Shown here one piece after another: positions 27,691-38,561 of a stretch of DNA of 38,863 nucleotides. The stretch's first letter is position 1. Every line of letters begins with the position of its first letter. Origin of the DNA: Candolleomyces eurysporus (lineage: Eukaryota > Basidiomycota > Agaricomycetes > Agaricales > Psathyrellaceae); NCBI GenBank assembly GCA_027579435.1, contig JANBPK010001106.1:1-38863 (forward strand), given 5' to 3'. The notes beneath the pieces were generated by a model. It saw only the letters and a program-made list of their open reading frames with translations. It did no database searches and was not told where the DNA came from. A program made the translations under genes and the position numbers.

Positions 27691-28509
27691 CCCTCAGCAG
27701 ACGCCTTTGCATTGCCTTTGCATTGCCTATTGCTTTAACATCCTCAAAACATCTGTTCATTTAACAATTTCAAGCTCTTGTTACAGTATGTTCTACATAT
27801 GGCTCTAAACATCCAGGCCATTCATAATTCTCTTTGCTTGAGCATTGTACATAAACTAGAGCTGGTACTATCTTGCTCTAGAGACATAAGAGCTGAAGTT
27901 ATTTGAGACTGTCAGTTTGAGGCCACCCCAGTTGTATTATACCCAGGCTAGAGAAGCTACCTTAGTTGATGCTATGCTAACAGCTTTAGAAAAGTTCTAT
28001 ATCTGTTACACACAACTGCCAGGGCTCTCAGGTGGCATGACCAGAGAGTCCAAGAATCAGGCAGCTTCACATTAATTGAGTATGAATGCTAGAGTGGCTT
28101 GAGAGGTCCTTCAAAATGACAAAGTCCATGGCTAGTGGTGTGGCTGGGTGGCTGTGATAAACTCCAACGTGATGCGAAGAACTGAAGCGGCTCAAGTCCT
28201 GAGTCAAAGGAATGACCAGACCAACCATTGGCATTGGGAAAAACCATACCTATCCAAGTGGCTTGAGATTAGCAATGAAGGCAAGGGACATGCAGCAAGG
28301 ATGCCTGTTCACCCTTGATCATCAGTTGGCATCTTACATGGCTTCACCAAAAAAGAAATGGTGATCCAAATTTGGCGTTCAGAGGCGTGCCTGACTCACA
28401 TGGCTACAATCTTGGTGTGGCCTCTACCAATACCCAGTTCTATTTTCTCTCTATCTTTTGCTTGGACTTTTACTATTGGCTATATGCTTATCTATTACAT
28501 GTGTCTCTT
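27691..28509. other. No recognisable gene
   Basis: This is moderately AT-rich sequence with only short openings in all frames. It may be the 5' (U3) part of the LTR-like repeat C that follows, since repeat C is only recognised from about 28510. I see no termini that would prove this. Confidence 0.35.
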
Positions 28510-28870
28510 TATCTATTTTTACATGGCTTGAAGTAGTATATATACACACTAAATTACTGCTCAAGTGGCATTATCGTATCATTGTTTTTTTATCTTTCAC
28601 TTGCATTTATCGACAAATCTATTGAGTTTTTTTGCTCATACTTTATACAGTGTGAACTATTTGGCATTTTGAAACTTAGGAATTTAAGAGGTCATAAGGA
28701 TTGACTACTTGAGATTAGAGATTTCACTAGCTGTACATCAGGGTACTTCTAGTCCTTGTGGAAGTTAAACTAAGGGAGAACTTGAGATACCTTGTATTCT
28801 TAATTCACTCTATAACCCCCACTTACTTGCACTTTGACTCTGTGCGGCCTTACTTTCACACCGCTTGACT
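28510..28870 (+). repeat. LTR-like dispersed repeat C, copy 2
   Basis: It matches 1-330 by the ordered blocks ATTACTGCT, a T-run with CTTGCATTT, GAACTTGAGATACC/GAACTTGTAA, and ATTCTTAATTCACTCTATAAC, then CCCCCA. It directly abuts the inverted copia gag relic at 28880, so it marks a rearrangement or insertion border. Confidence 0.5.
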
Positions 28871-28879
28871 ACACACAGC

Positions 28880-29220
28880 CCAGGTATAGGTTGTGTCTGC
28901 ATTCCAACGGAAGTCAGCGTGGATAAGGAAAGAAAGATCAGGAAGATCCAAAACAGCACTTGCATTGCCTGCAAACTCTGCAGCTGGGACGGTGCTAGTC
29001 CGAGCCTTCTTGGTGCCTTGGTGTTATTTCCAGCTTCCTCCTGACGTGGCCTGCTTGCAAGCAGCTTCCTGAGTGTGGGAAAAGGTGTGGCAAGTCGATT
29101 GCACATGGCCAGAACAACAACAAAAATTGCATTGCAGTGGGGCAGAAGCGGCAGCCATAGTGGCAACAGAAACAGTGTTAGCAGCACGACAACAGTGCTG
29201 AATCTTCTGAAGTGACAAGA
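28880..29220 (-). pseudogene. Inverted gag fragment of a decayed copia copy
   Basis: On the minus strand this matches 19540-19880 of the intact copia element. It includes the zinc knuckle CNFCCCSGHVQSTC (spacing 2-4-4, all four ligands kept), followed by HTFSHTQEAACKQATSGGSW. Most differences from the intact copy are at former CpG sites. It points in the opposite direction to the integrase and RT relic that starts only a few bases away at 29227, so an inversion has separated the parts. Confidence 0.85.
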
Positions 29221-29226
29221 CAAAAT

Positions 29227-31599
29227 GGTGGTGAGTACATGTCCAAGAAGTTCAATGACTTCTGTGACAAGTCTGGGATCCTGCACACTCATACAGCATG
29301 CAACCAACCTCAGCAGAATGGCAACAAAGTGTTGAACTTTACGTAAAATGGGCGTCTGATCTAGCGCCTAATCACTTACCTATCACGTGACATAGTACAC
29401 GTATGGACACGTAGTTACACGTAGTAGTTTATTATTAGATAGGCCTGGACTTGGCCAGAAGTTTGACATATGTAGATATCATGTTTCATGTACATCATAC
29501 TACGTCATCCTTAGTCAGTAGCCTATTGTACTACGTCATAGGCTCAGTCAGCATGACGTGCTAAGCACGCAATGCTCAGTCAGCCAACTGGCGCACAGAC
29601 CAGTTGAGTGACTTATTGTGACGTGACTGTCACATAGTAGAAACATATAAATAGCCCTCTTGTAGTAGCTAGTTTCTACAGAACAACTCGTACTCACAAG
29701 TACTCTTCTACACACGCTTACAGCACACTCGCATCAACACAACCCTCTCACCTCCATCAAGCCACAAGCAAGGTATGATGTCAGATCATACTCAGTATTC
29801 TAGGGCTACGTTTCTGCGCAGGTTGTTCCCTTGCACTTGCAATGGCGAGTTCAACAGGATCTCCCTCTTCTGCGAACATGGCTGTTCAACACAAAGAGCA
29901 TGCAAACCGGACTATGCTGGAGGACATCACAGCAATGCTGGTGCAGGCCAATTTACCTGCAGGCTTCTAGAGGAAATGCCTTGCCACGCAGATCAAAGTC
30001 TGGAACTGCCTCTCCATTCCTTCACTGCCAGGGAGGACTCTGTTTGAGGTGTGGTTTGGAAGTAAGCCTGATCTCAGTTGCTTCAAAGTGTTTGGTTGCA
30101 CTGCCTGTGTCTTCATCTGGAAAGACAAGTGCGAGAAGCTGGAGCCTCATATGCAAAAGTGCATTTTTGTGGGCTATTTGCCTGACTACCACACCTGGAC
30201 CTTCTATAATCCAGTCAGCAAGCAGTTCATCATCTCTGAGCGCACAGCATTCAATGAGCACATGTTTGTTGGCCTCTCTATAAAGCAAACAACGCCCAAT
30301 GCTCAACTCCAGCTCTTGGTAATTCTCACATCCCAGCCAGCTCCTTTCAGCCCTATTCCCTTGCCCTTTACTCTAGATGACCAGCTGTTTTACCAGCTCC
30401 AGCTCCCTTCCTAGATTTGCCTCCTCCACTTCCTGCTGTTCCCAAGCCTGCTCTATAGCTTCCTGTGCTTTCAGTCATTCTCAGGCAATCCCAGCGCAAG
30501 GTGAAGAAGTTAGAGGAGTTGTGGAAGACACCTAGACCTGCTCCACGTCCATATAAACATTCTCAGCATGCTCCATCTCTTGCACGAGATCCCATTCCTG
30601 GTTTGCTCTCTCCTGCTGCTCCAGTCGCACTTCCTGAGCCTGCTCTTGCTCTCCAACTCATTCCACCTCCTGTGGACAACTGGAAACCAAGAGATTCACC
30701 TCTTGAAATTGCAGATAGCGACAACAGTGACAGTGACCTTGGTGGTTATGCAAAAGTCTATGCAGTTCAAGTGGGCTGATCCAAGAACATTCAAGGGAGG
30801 CTATGGCTTTGCCTCAAGCACAGCATTGGGAAGCAGCAGCTGCAAATGAGATCCTCATGCTTATTACCAATGGAACATGGGAACTTGTTGAGTTGCCTCC
30901 TGGAGCAAGGTTATTCCATCCGGTTTAGTTTTCAAAACAAAATGGAATTCTAAGGGTGATGTTGAACGCTACAAAAGCTGATTTGTTGCCAAAGGGTGCT
31001 CTCCATGCCCCAGCATTGATTATAATGACACCTACTCCCCCACATTCCAGCCTGCTGCCTTGCACACTGCAGGAATTGAGGACATGGAGCTTTGTTCTGT
31101 AGATATCTTGGCCACTTTTGCAAATGGAGACTTGGAAGAAGTCATCTACATCCAGCCAGCCTATAGGATTCCATGAAGGTGGTCCCAATGTTGTATGCAG
31201 ACTCAAGAAATCACTCTACAGACCCAAGCAAGCAGCCAGGCAATGGAACAAAAAGCTTCTTCATCCTGCACTCCTGGAGCTTGGATTTGCATGTTTGCAG
31301 TCAGATTGGTCAGTTTATATCTATGCCAAGGGCAAGGTATGCATTATCATGCCTATCTACATTGACAACATCACCTTTCCATCCAAGAACACTGCTCTGC
31401 TTGATCAGACTGTTTTGGACCTCTCCAAAAACTTCAAACTACAAAACTTGGGTAAAACAAAGTTTTTTCCTTGGTGTTGAAATCACCTGGAACCATGCCA
31501 ACCACTCAATTCTCCTCTCCCAGCACCAGTGCATTGTCAACATGCTTGAGCATTACTCTATAGCTGAGTGCAACCCAGTCAGAACACCTCTAGCACTGG
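29227..31599 (+). pseudogene. Decayed copia pol (integrase to reverse transcriptase)
   Basis: The plus-strand frames match the intact element from the GGEYMSK point of integrase through ANRTMLEDITAMLVQANLP, WNCLSIPSLPG, FGCTACVFIWKDK and KCIFVGYLPDYHTWTFYNPV. The Pro-rich linker follows (DNWKPRD), then reverse transcriptase (FHEGGPNVVCRLKKSLY, RPKQAARQWNKK). The YIDD box here is YIDN, so the polymerase site is lost. Stops (for example TAG near 29969) and frameshifts are frequent. RNase H is missing: the sequence breaks at PVRTPLAL, where repeat B begins at 31600. A solo LTR is inserted at 29330. Confidence 0.88.
29330..29891. repeat. Solo LTR of an unrelated retrotransposon, 562 bp
   Basis: It begins TGTTGAAC and ends GTTCAACA, a perfect 8-bp terminal inverted repeat with TG...CA ends. 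It is flanked by a perfect 5-bp duplication CAAAG (29325-29329 and 29892-29896). Deleting it and one CAAAG restores the copia integrase frame as QNGNKEHANRT, equivalent to QNGDAERANRT in the intact copy. Inside is a TATA-like TATAAATA (29646-29653) and several ACGTAGT/TACACGTA motifs, as in a promoter-bearing U3. It is not related in sequence to the copia LTR in the window. Probably it remains from LTR-LTR recombination of a gypsy- or copia-class element. Confidence 0.9.
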
Positions 31600-32330
31600 T
31601 GATGCGCCAACTGTGTGAACACCCTATAAAATTCAAGAACTTGTTCTTAATGTTCGTGAACTGACTTATGTATAAAGAAGATCTTTGTGAAGTTGGGAGC
31701 TATAGAGTTGGAGCTTTCCCTGGTTGCCAACTAAGCAGACTACCTAGCAGAAACAAGAAAGATGGTTCTACAATGGTACTTTAAAGTTTGTGAAGGCCTT
31801 GTAAACGTATCTGAAACAGCTACAACTAGGATCAAAGCTACCTGATATGCCTGACCTGGCAAGGGACGATATCAGCAGGAGTTATGTGCACTACAAGGGA
31901 ATTTGCCCTGACATTGCTAAGCGAAAGTCTTTGTGAAGTAGCCGACAGCTTCAAGAACATGATCGTCGATCCGTCAAGTCAATAAGCGCTGACCTTACCA
32001 TCTTTGGAAGGTATCAGTGTTAGTTGATGAGTTTCGGAGGATCGTCCGAAGTTTGCGAACCTGTATGGAAAACCGGAAAGTACGACTAAAGCTTATGTGG
32101 TCATTAACCCGAAGCTCAGTCAGCCTGCCCACAGCCAAAAGAAAGAAAGAGTCAGCAGAGTAGTGAAGCAGTATGGCTTGGGGGAGCCAAGCACCCAAAA
32201 GTCGGATCAATTCATTGGATTAGGTGCGCAAACAGAAGGGCGTGCTCTCCGGAAGCAATCCTCAGTGAACATCCATGTGGACTCAACAACAGCTATGTCC
32301 AGAACAGGTTTGCAAAGCACCTGGGCTGTG
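31600..32330 (+). repeat. Dispersed repeat B, copy 2 (possible LTR), better preserved
   Basis: This is the match to 12294-13022, starting TGATGCGCCAACTG. It retains more CpG sites than copy 1, so it is the younger or less mutated copy. It begins exactly where copia homology stops, so it either inserted there or replaced the missing RNase H part. The short frame VINPKLSQP...QTEGRALRKQSS is open here as in copy 1, without any family I recognise. Confidence 0.6.
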
Positions 32331-33364
32331 TTCTAAACTTCGAGACTCAACTCTCAGCCTTCAATACCCTCATGTGATTGTGTTTCTTATCTCTCTCTGT
32401 CTCTGTCATCTATTTGTTTCTTTGTCTGTTTGCCAAACAATAATTACCTATATATATGTTTTTGTTTTATCTATTATAGCATTAGCAGGTAGCTAGTGTT
32501 TGTATTTCGCGTTGGACGCGTTCCCAGGAATCTACGAGAGCCATCTGTTATCAAGAAAAGAGTGTTTAAGTTCGCGAAGTCAATCAGAGTCGTGTCGCTT
32601 GCGTTTATCGAATTGTTCTTGCGTTAAAGTTGCTTGAGGCCGTGTCCTCTGTTCGCAAAGTTATCCATCGTATCTCAAACCTTACTGTGTGTTAGCAAAG
32701 TCACTTTGTGAAGCATTTCTATTGTTGCTGGTTGAGCCTTAGCTCCCCCTCAAACTTGCGATTGTACAAGAAGAGTTCTAGAAGCCTCTGTCGACTTGAC
32801 TTAGAGCTTTTACCTATACCCCTTGCCCGCCTCTATCTTCACGAAGGTATTTGGTGTGTTGTGTTGTTGTGGTTGTGTGTGTGTGTTTTAGTTCTATAGT
32901 TTGGTTGTTAGAGTGCCCTAGTTCGCTACCTGCACATCACCGATACTCTGGGTCCTGAAGCGTAACGCTGCCAGGTCAAAAGCGTGTGCGAGAGATTCCC
33001 TCTAGCACAGGGTGGTTCTTCTGCAAGGTTTTCTGGTAAGGGATTCGGAGGTCTGGGTTCAGGGGGAGGGGTGGTTGCGGGAGATGCGAAGGTTCTTTGC
33101 CAACTATTGTCAATCAGGGTGGTGGGTTTNGGAGAGGAGAGCTTCTTGGAGAGGATTGAGAGAAGGGAAGTGGAGTGCCTCCTCAGTGTCGCGTAAGCAT
33201 GAGGACGATGTTGTTTATGTAGTTGGTGACGCAGAGCTCAAATGAGTTTGTAACCACGCGGTCGTCTGAATGGTGCTCGAAGCATGTAATATCCACAATA
33301 GTTGTTCCTTCTTCGTAGCGAAGGGACCCAATAGACGTCGTAGCAGTAGGGACCCTACCAGCTC
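32331..33364. other. CpG-containing stretch of unknown identity
   Basis: Composition differs from the surrounding AT-rich DNA: CpG is common (for example TCGCGTTGGACGCGTTCC near 32508). There is a (TG)n tract near 32872-32886. On the minus strand weak coding-like openings with several frames run from 33364 to about 32980 and may continue the frame at 33365-33550, with Pro-rich residues (PPPEPRPPNPLPENLAEEPP). It may be an LTR or gag region of another retroelement. I cannot assign it. Confidence 0.35.
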
Positions 33365-33550
33365 TTAAGCAGACAGCAACAATTGGGAATCGGCTAGTGA
33401 ATCGAATTGGATTAGGGCGTAGACAATTGGGATTGTTAGAAGGATCTGGCCAAGAGTAAGGTCAATTCCTCCAGCTAAAGTGAGATGAGGAGTTATGTCG
33501 AGGCGAATGTACTCGTTGTTGAGCGTCCACTGTGTTCTCAGGCTGAGCAT
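33365..33550 (-). CDS. Short unrecognised frame behind a TATA-like box (possibly a broken gag or gene start)
   Basis: The frame of 61 codons reads SLRTQWTLNNEYIRLDITPH and then TLAGGIDLTLGQI, which has a natural amino-acid composition. It is preceded on the same strand by TATAAATA at 33663-33656, about 105 bases before the ATG, and is in CpG-bearing sequence, unlike the relics on either side. After a stop, related Pro-rich and charged openings continue in other frames downstream. It may be the first exon of a host gene, the gag start of a young LTR element, or chance. I do not recognise the protein. Confidence 0.3.
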   Translation of the reverse strand: MLSLRTQWTLNNEYIRLDITPHLTLAGGIDLTLGQILLTIPIVYALIQFDSLADSQLLLSA

Positions 33551-33655
33551 ACACAGGGTAGAGAAGTCGAGGGGAGTCTGTCAGGCACCAGGTACAAGTA
33601 GACGAGGGTTGATTCTCAAGAACAAGCTAAAGAACTACTACACAGTTTAGCTTGG

Positions 33656-33663
33656 TATTTATA
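33656..33663 (-). promoter_or_regulatory. TATA-like box
   Basis: TATAAATA on the minus strand, followed by about 105 bases of leader to the ATG at 33550. The spacing is suitable for a fungal or LTR promoter, but no transcription evidence is available. Confidence 0.35.
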
Positions 33664-35779
33664 CTACTTGTGGAATTGGGCTAGTCTGGGCTGGCTCAAC
33701 TTCTATGACCAGCATCAGTGCTTCTACTGTTCCTACTTAGCTGAAGTGGGCCAACACTATGCATGGCACATGTTTGAGGCATTTTGACTTGTTTTTCTTT
33801 TTTTTTTNGACACACAATCTTGGTGTTCCTTGTTGCTGGGGCACTACCAGGTTTAATGTTGCTAACTTATCACCAAGTCAATTACCTCAAAATCTCAGTG
33901 AAAAAATGCTGAAATAAACTATAAATGGTATGAAATTACCATTGAAACAATGTGTTATGTCTTGAATGCAGGAGTGTGAAAGATTGAACATGTACATCAA
34001 TATAAATGAGGCACCCACAACTGCTAAGGAGTCAAAGGAACAAGTAAACAGAAGAGGGACATGGGGCAAAGATAACATAGACTAAGTGTAATGCAAGGCA
34101 ATATTAACCACTGTACTTGACCAAAAATAGTGCTAGGTGGAAGGAAAGGTTTAAGGATGCAGGTTTATGCTAAGAGAAAGATGCAGGCTGATGAACAATG
34201 GAGTCTTTTAACTGAGTTGAAACTGTTGCTGAGCAAGGACAAAGCTGCATTAAAGTACAAGAATATAAACAGGCTGATGCAAGGATGGCAAAGCAAATTA
34301 CTGGGGGAAAACAAGTTGTCAGCATTGAATATTGAATCCACAATAATAGAAACCCATTGCCATACTGAAGTTAAGTTGACTTGCCATAAAGGAGTGTAGT
34401 TCTTACAAAGCATGTTGCAACAGTGTTTTGAAAAGTGATAGATAAGTTCCCTCCCATTCCCAGAAGAGTCTGATCAGTGGCAAGGCCTGTGACTGTTGGA
34501 GGTGCATGAGAGTTCCAAAGGAAGCTTGCAGTCATGTTGTCATTTGTTGAAGGTCAGTCTTTGGCTGGACAGTGCTTGCTGCAATCTTTGGTCTATGTAC
34601 AGTTGTGGAGCAAGACAGCAGAGCAGCAGGATGGGTGTTTCAATCCTTGAATGCAAGGAACATTGGTCCTGAGTGAATCTTGCTGCAGATGAGGTGCAGC
34701 CAGAGGGAATATATGAAAGAGCCAGTAATGAGGTCTGTTTGGGATGAAAAAGGGGTGGAGAAAAGGATGTTGAACACAGAGTACTGAGAGTGCACAATCA
34801 TAACTCAGAGATTCTGAATAAACACAACAAAGGTCAGCATGGAAAGGGAATGGCAAGCATTAGAAATGCACCTGAGTACTGTTGGCATTCACAGGCCTCT
34901 CACCAACCCATATTTCCTTGACAGCCCTCATACGCTGTGGACACTGTCTTCCTACTCCATATGATATAGCCATCATCATTGAACCAAAATTTTCTGGGAG
35001 GGTGATGATGTTCAAGTTGCTGGACTGGTCAGAGTGAACTGAGATATGCTGAATAGATGTTAAAAAGGTTGACAGAGAAAAAAGAGTACCAAAGGACGTG
35101 ATACCAGAGGAAAAGAAATGCAGAGCAATGAAAGAAGGAGGGGACTGAAGCAGCTAAAGATGAGCATCAACAAAAGCATGAAAAAAATTCCAGCCATACA
35201 ATGAGCAGGATAGAGGAGACCACAACAGGAGAAAAAAAGAGAACAGTCAGACAGAGTGATAGACACGATGGGACCAGATGCAGCACCTGAAAGAACCATA
35301 TTTCTGCATGACACAAGTGTCATACTCTATAGTGGGGTGCTTGCTTAATCCAATTTTTCAAGGACAGGTGTTATTTTCAAATTAAAATTGAGTCATGTAG
35401 AATTACATTAATCTTGAAAGACATAGTCATCTAAATTTATATGTCAGATCTTGGCTTTTGTGAATGGTAATGACCTATCCTAAGGTCAATGGAAGTTGAG
35501 TTTGCAATAATGCCTTTCTAGATTGATCCTACCATTTAGCTTTAACTGGATAGATTGGAATCCATGAAATTTCAATCATTCTCTATCATCTCCAGAATAT
35601 TTGTTGAATGCAACAAAGACGACTGCAAGCAAATCATTCTAAGGATCTTTTTGTTGGAACCACATATCCATTTGACAATGCCATGACTTTCATTCACAAG
35701 TCCTCTTATAATCAAGCAATGAGTACAGGCAGTTGATAGTATTTGAAAAGCACACTACCTCTTGAAGTCCAAATATTCT
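33664..35779. other. AT-rich DNA without a recognised gene
   Basis: Only short openings occur, on both strands. The longest plausible one is plus 34130-34399, lysine- and glutamine-rich and probably helical, without a family I know. A run of T with an N lies near 33800. The 3' part, up to about 35700, may hold the decayed end of the Helitron helicase, but I cannot align it. Confidence 0.35.
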
Positions 35780-36980
35780 GTGCTACCATAACTCATGCAC
35801 TTCTGCATCTTCATCAGATGCCTCTTTGGCAGCATCACAATTGTGCTTTGCTTTACACAACACAATGGGAGATGGAAGCTCTGAAAGACAGTCTGTTATA
35901 TTTACCAATAGCAGAGCAGGTAGGGAGCAAGTCAATTGCCTGATCAAACTGAATCTGTTCCCCAGGAAATACACAATCCCAACAGCATGAGAAAATCAGC
36001 TTGTAATCTTTTTCAGTAGTCTCATAGGTCTATAACTGTAGAAGTGCACCCCTAGACTTGATTTGGTTGGGTTATTTCCTGCTTGCCAAAAAACTTGACT
36101 TGGAGTAACAGATTGAGACAGAATGGTAAGTATGCCAACCAGCAGCAGTCAGGTCAGGGCAGCTGTGAGCCAGATATAATGGAGTATCTTTAACTGGAGG
36201 TAATTAGGCAAGGTCTCCAAATATTATGACAGGCATTTGACCAAAGAAATCTTTGGCAAAAGTCAGTGATCAATCCTGCCAAGTTGAGTTTGCCCATTTG
36301 ACTTCTCATTTGTCCAATCATAGTTGCTAGTGAATTCTAAAAGACTGAGGTTGCTATAGTCTTCTATATGAGGACACAATCTGCAGTCGTCTATAATAGA
36401 CTTGCACTCATTGTGACAAGATATGTCAAGTAACACATCTGCCAAAACACAAAGTGATTTTACCAAATGTGAATTATTGACCAATTTGCAGTCCAATAGA
36501 ATGTGGGACACTTCCTGGCCACAGATATCTCTTTCTGCAGTGAAAGAAGAAAGCATCTTTGGAAATGAAATAGCACATCAGCAAACTCTCTCTGCCTGCA
36601 GCACAATCAAAACCAGTTGCTTCTCTGCACTCTTTGGGAAACACAAAACAGCAAACCAGTTCCTCTGTTGACTTCTTCTGTCTTTCACAGTACCCAGCTC
36701 TGCATTCTTTATGCATCTGCAATTTGTTGATAATTTCAGCAAGCTCTGCTTTGGTTTCCTGAAGGGTATCAAACAATCTGGCAGAGAGATGAATATCTGC
36801 AGAAGGCTGATTTTGATATGGGTGCATAGTTGACACATGTCCACCCCAATCCTCAATAAATGGTTGTATATGTATTGGATTTCTGGTATCCATATCATCA
36901 TTTGAAGGTGCATCTTTGAACAAAAAAAAACCCATGGATTCCATGATGCTGCCAGTAATCTTTGACATTAAAGACAGCAA
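35780..36980 (-). pseudogene. Helitron Rep/Pif1-helicase relic
   Basis: The minus-strand order fits the Helitron protein. At about 36815-36600 come LFDTLQETKAELAEIINKLQ, HKECRAGYC.RQKKSTEEL and C.FVFPKECRE, like the Helitron helicase-like (Rep) domain. At 36556-36440 AERDICGQEVSHILL and NNSHLVKSLCV follow. After an internal deletion, at 36230-36180, comes Pif1 helicase motif III, IFGDLA, a stop, LPPVKDTPLY, where the stop (36204-36206) replaces the conserved Gln. At 36120-36060 are SVTPSQVFWQAGN-like residues, and at 35900-35785 KAKHNCDAAKEASDEDA. Frameshifts, stops and the deletion make it dead. I see no Helitron termini (TC...CTRR with hairpin). Confidence 0.75.
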
Positions 36981-37852
36981 ACAGAGACTTTGAAGAGAGC
37001 AGAATAGAGTAATTATAGAACAAAGTGGTCAAATAATGGGATTTAGGCCCTATCTTTGCACGCTGAATTGTTAGGACGGTCTGGGATGGAGGGGAGATGT
37101 AAAGCAACTGGCAATAACCGCCAAACTGCCACTGATTCAAAGTCCGCCACGCGTTTCTGAGGGAAGGTGGCTGTGCACACTCGCGGCGAGGTGGCTATGC
37201 GCATGTGGCTGTTCCAAGGCCTCTAAATGCCTCGGGTACTTGTACCCTGCAGTTTTAAGTGCCAAGAAATACGGCTTCGAAGGCCCCGTGATTGTGTGAC
37301 TGTCCTGCTATTTATGTCTTCAACATCGCCTCCATTGTCACCACGTCTTTACCTCCCCTTTATTTAGGTGCAGAAAAAAAATTGTAAAGTACAGATACGA
37401 TTGAAAGGTGCATCTTAAAACCAGAGGCCTCAGAATATGTCGCGCGCAGCGACGGCCCACTACAAACAAGTGTACAAATCTCCAGGAACAGCCAGGCAAA
37501 TCCCCCACTGATGTGGGAAGACGAGGACGGTAAGTCGCAGCCGAAATGATGCACACCGGCAATGTAATGTCTTGGCATTAGACGGGGGTATGATGTACCC
37601 AAGTCAAAATGCCTCGGAACTTGATAAGTATTGGGTTCCATCGATAAGTACCAACTACTAATAGTAAAAGCGGGGCAAAGGGGAGAGGGTAAAGGGCACA
37701 GTCAGGGTAAAGGGGAAGGGCATAGGGTGTCCTCGGGCTAAGGGTCAAGACTGGGGCAAAGGGGAAGGATAATGTGCTACTAAGGAGATAAGTCCGAGGG
37801 AGTCCAAGGGAGTCCAAGCCAAATACAAGTAAACAATAAAAAAAAAGATACC
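36981..37852. other. CpG-normal stretch without a recognised gene
   Basis: From about 37040 base composition changes abruptly: CpG becomes frequent (CACGCG, CTCGCGGCGAGG). Only short frames occur. Two adjacent G-run clusters lie at 37672-37727, and an A-run at 37838-37848 precedes the RNase H gene end. This may be an intergenic region at the edge of the repeat block. Confidence 0.4.
37672..37727 (+). other. Two adjacent potential G-quadruplex motifs
   Basis: The plus strand reads GGGGCAAAGGGGAGAGGG, then TAAAGGG (37672-37696), and GGGTAAAGGGGAAGGG, then CATAGGG (37704-37727). Each has four runs of three or more G with loops of 2-4 bases, meeting the usual G4 pattern. A role is not shown; it could regulate a neighbouring gene or be a purine-rich low-complexity tract. 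Confidence 0.6.
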
Positions 37853-38561
37853 CTANGGGTTANTTACATAACACCCAGCNTCGACTGTGATCTTGTCCGC
37901 CCTTGCCACAGGTTTGTCCTCTCTGCACGCTTCGCATTGACACTGAGATCTGTTCAGTGCTCTTCGATCTAAAGGCACGTAGGGGCTTGTAGGCGGTGCT
38001 TGGGCTCCTTCCTTTGCAAGGGCATCAGCCGCATCGTTATGGGCATTTCCACTATGAGCTTTCACTTTCCGGAACATAACCGTGGCCGGTCGTGATTTCA
38101 GGAGCCACGCGATATCGCCCAGGATGTCCCCGTTTGTGACCTTCCAACCCAGTGTCGCTTTCTGGTCCCCAGCCCGTCAGCATGTTAATCGCGTACTCCG
38201 AGTCCGAGTTGATGACCAGCGATTTGTGAACGTCGGAGGCCAGTAGTGCACGCAGGATTGCGTAGACTTCACCTCTACTGTTTGTCTGGCTGTCCGGTGT
38301 ACGGACTGCAAGATTTTTCCGATTACCGGGCCCAAAGTACACGCCAGCGCCAGCCTGTGCCTCTCTGCCCCCATTATTGAGGCAGGATCCATCCACGTAG
38401 ATCTGTACTTCATCGGTCAGGCAGTAGGCAGGGCCATAAAGCGCTGCGAGCTCCTCGTCCGGTCTTCTGCGTGATTCCCATGCCTTCACCATCAATTTGT
38501 CTAGCTCCTTCTCCTCTGGCAGTTTTGCTTTCCGTCTCCGTGTCAGGTCATTGACGTTCAC
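37853..38561 (-). pseudogene. RNase H (type HI-like) gene or LINE-derived domain with a one-base frameshift
   Basis: The first frame (38561-38150) has a charged N-terminus, then IYVDGSCLNNGG, NSRGEVYAILRAL and VINSDSEYAINMLTGWGP. The second (continuing in another frame to 37853) has GWKVTNGDILGDIAWLLKS, FRKVKAHSGNAHNDAADALA and a Cys-containing tail (CQCEACRE). Together they carry the D-E-D-D residues and the His of RNase HI. The frames would join if one base of the AA at 38146-38147 were absent (D-T-G-W-K). The last codons include Ns. It may be a stand-alone RNase H gene with a sequencing error, or a retroelement remnant; no RT is adjacent. Confidence 0.75.

Noticed and set aside
29775..30283. 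Plus-strand frames of 90 and 150 codons
   Set aside because: They span the end of the solo LTR and then read copia DNA in the wrong frame. The true pol frame overlaps them.
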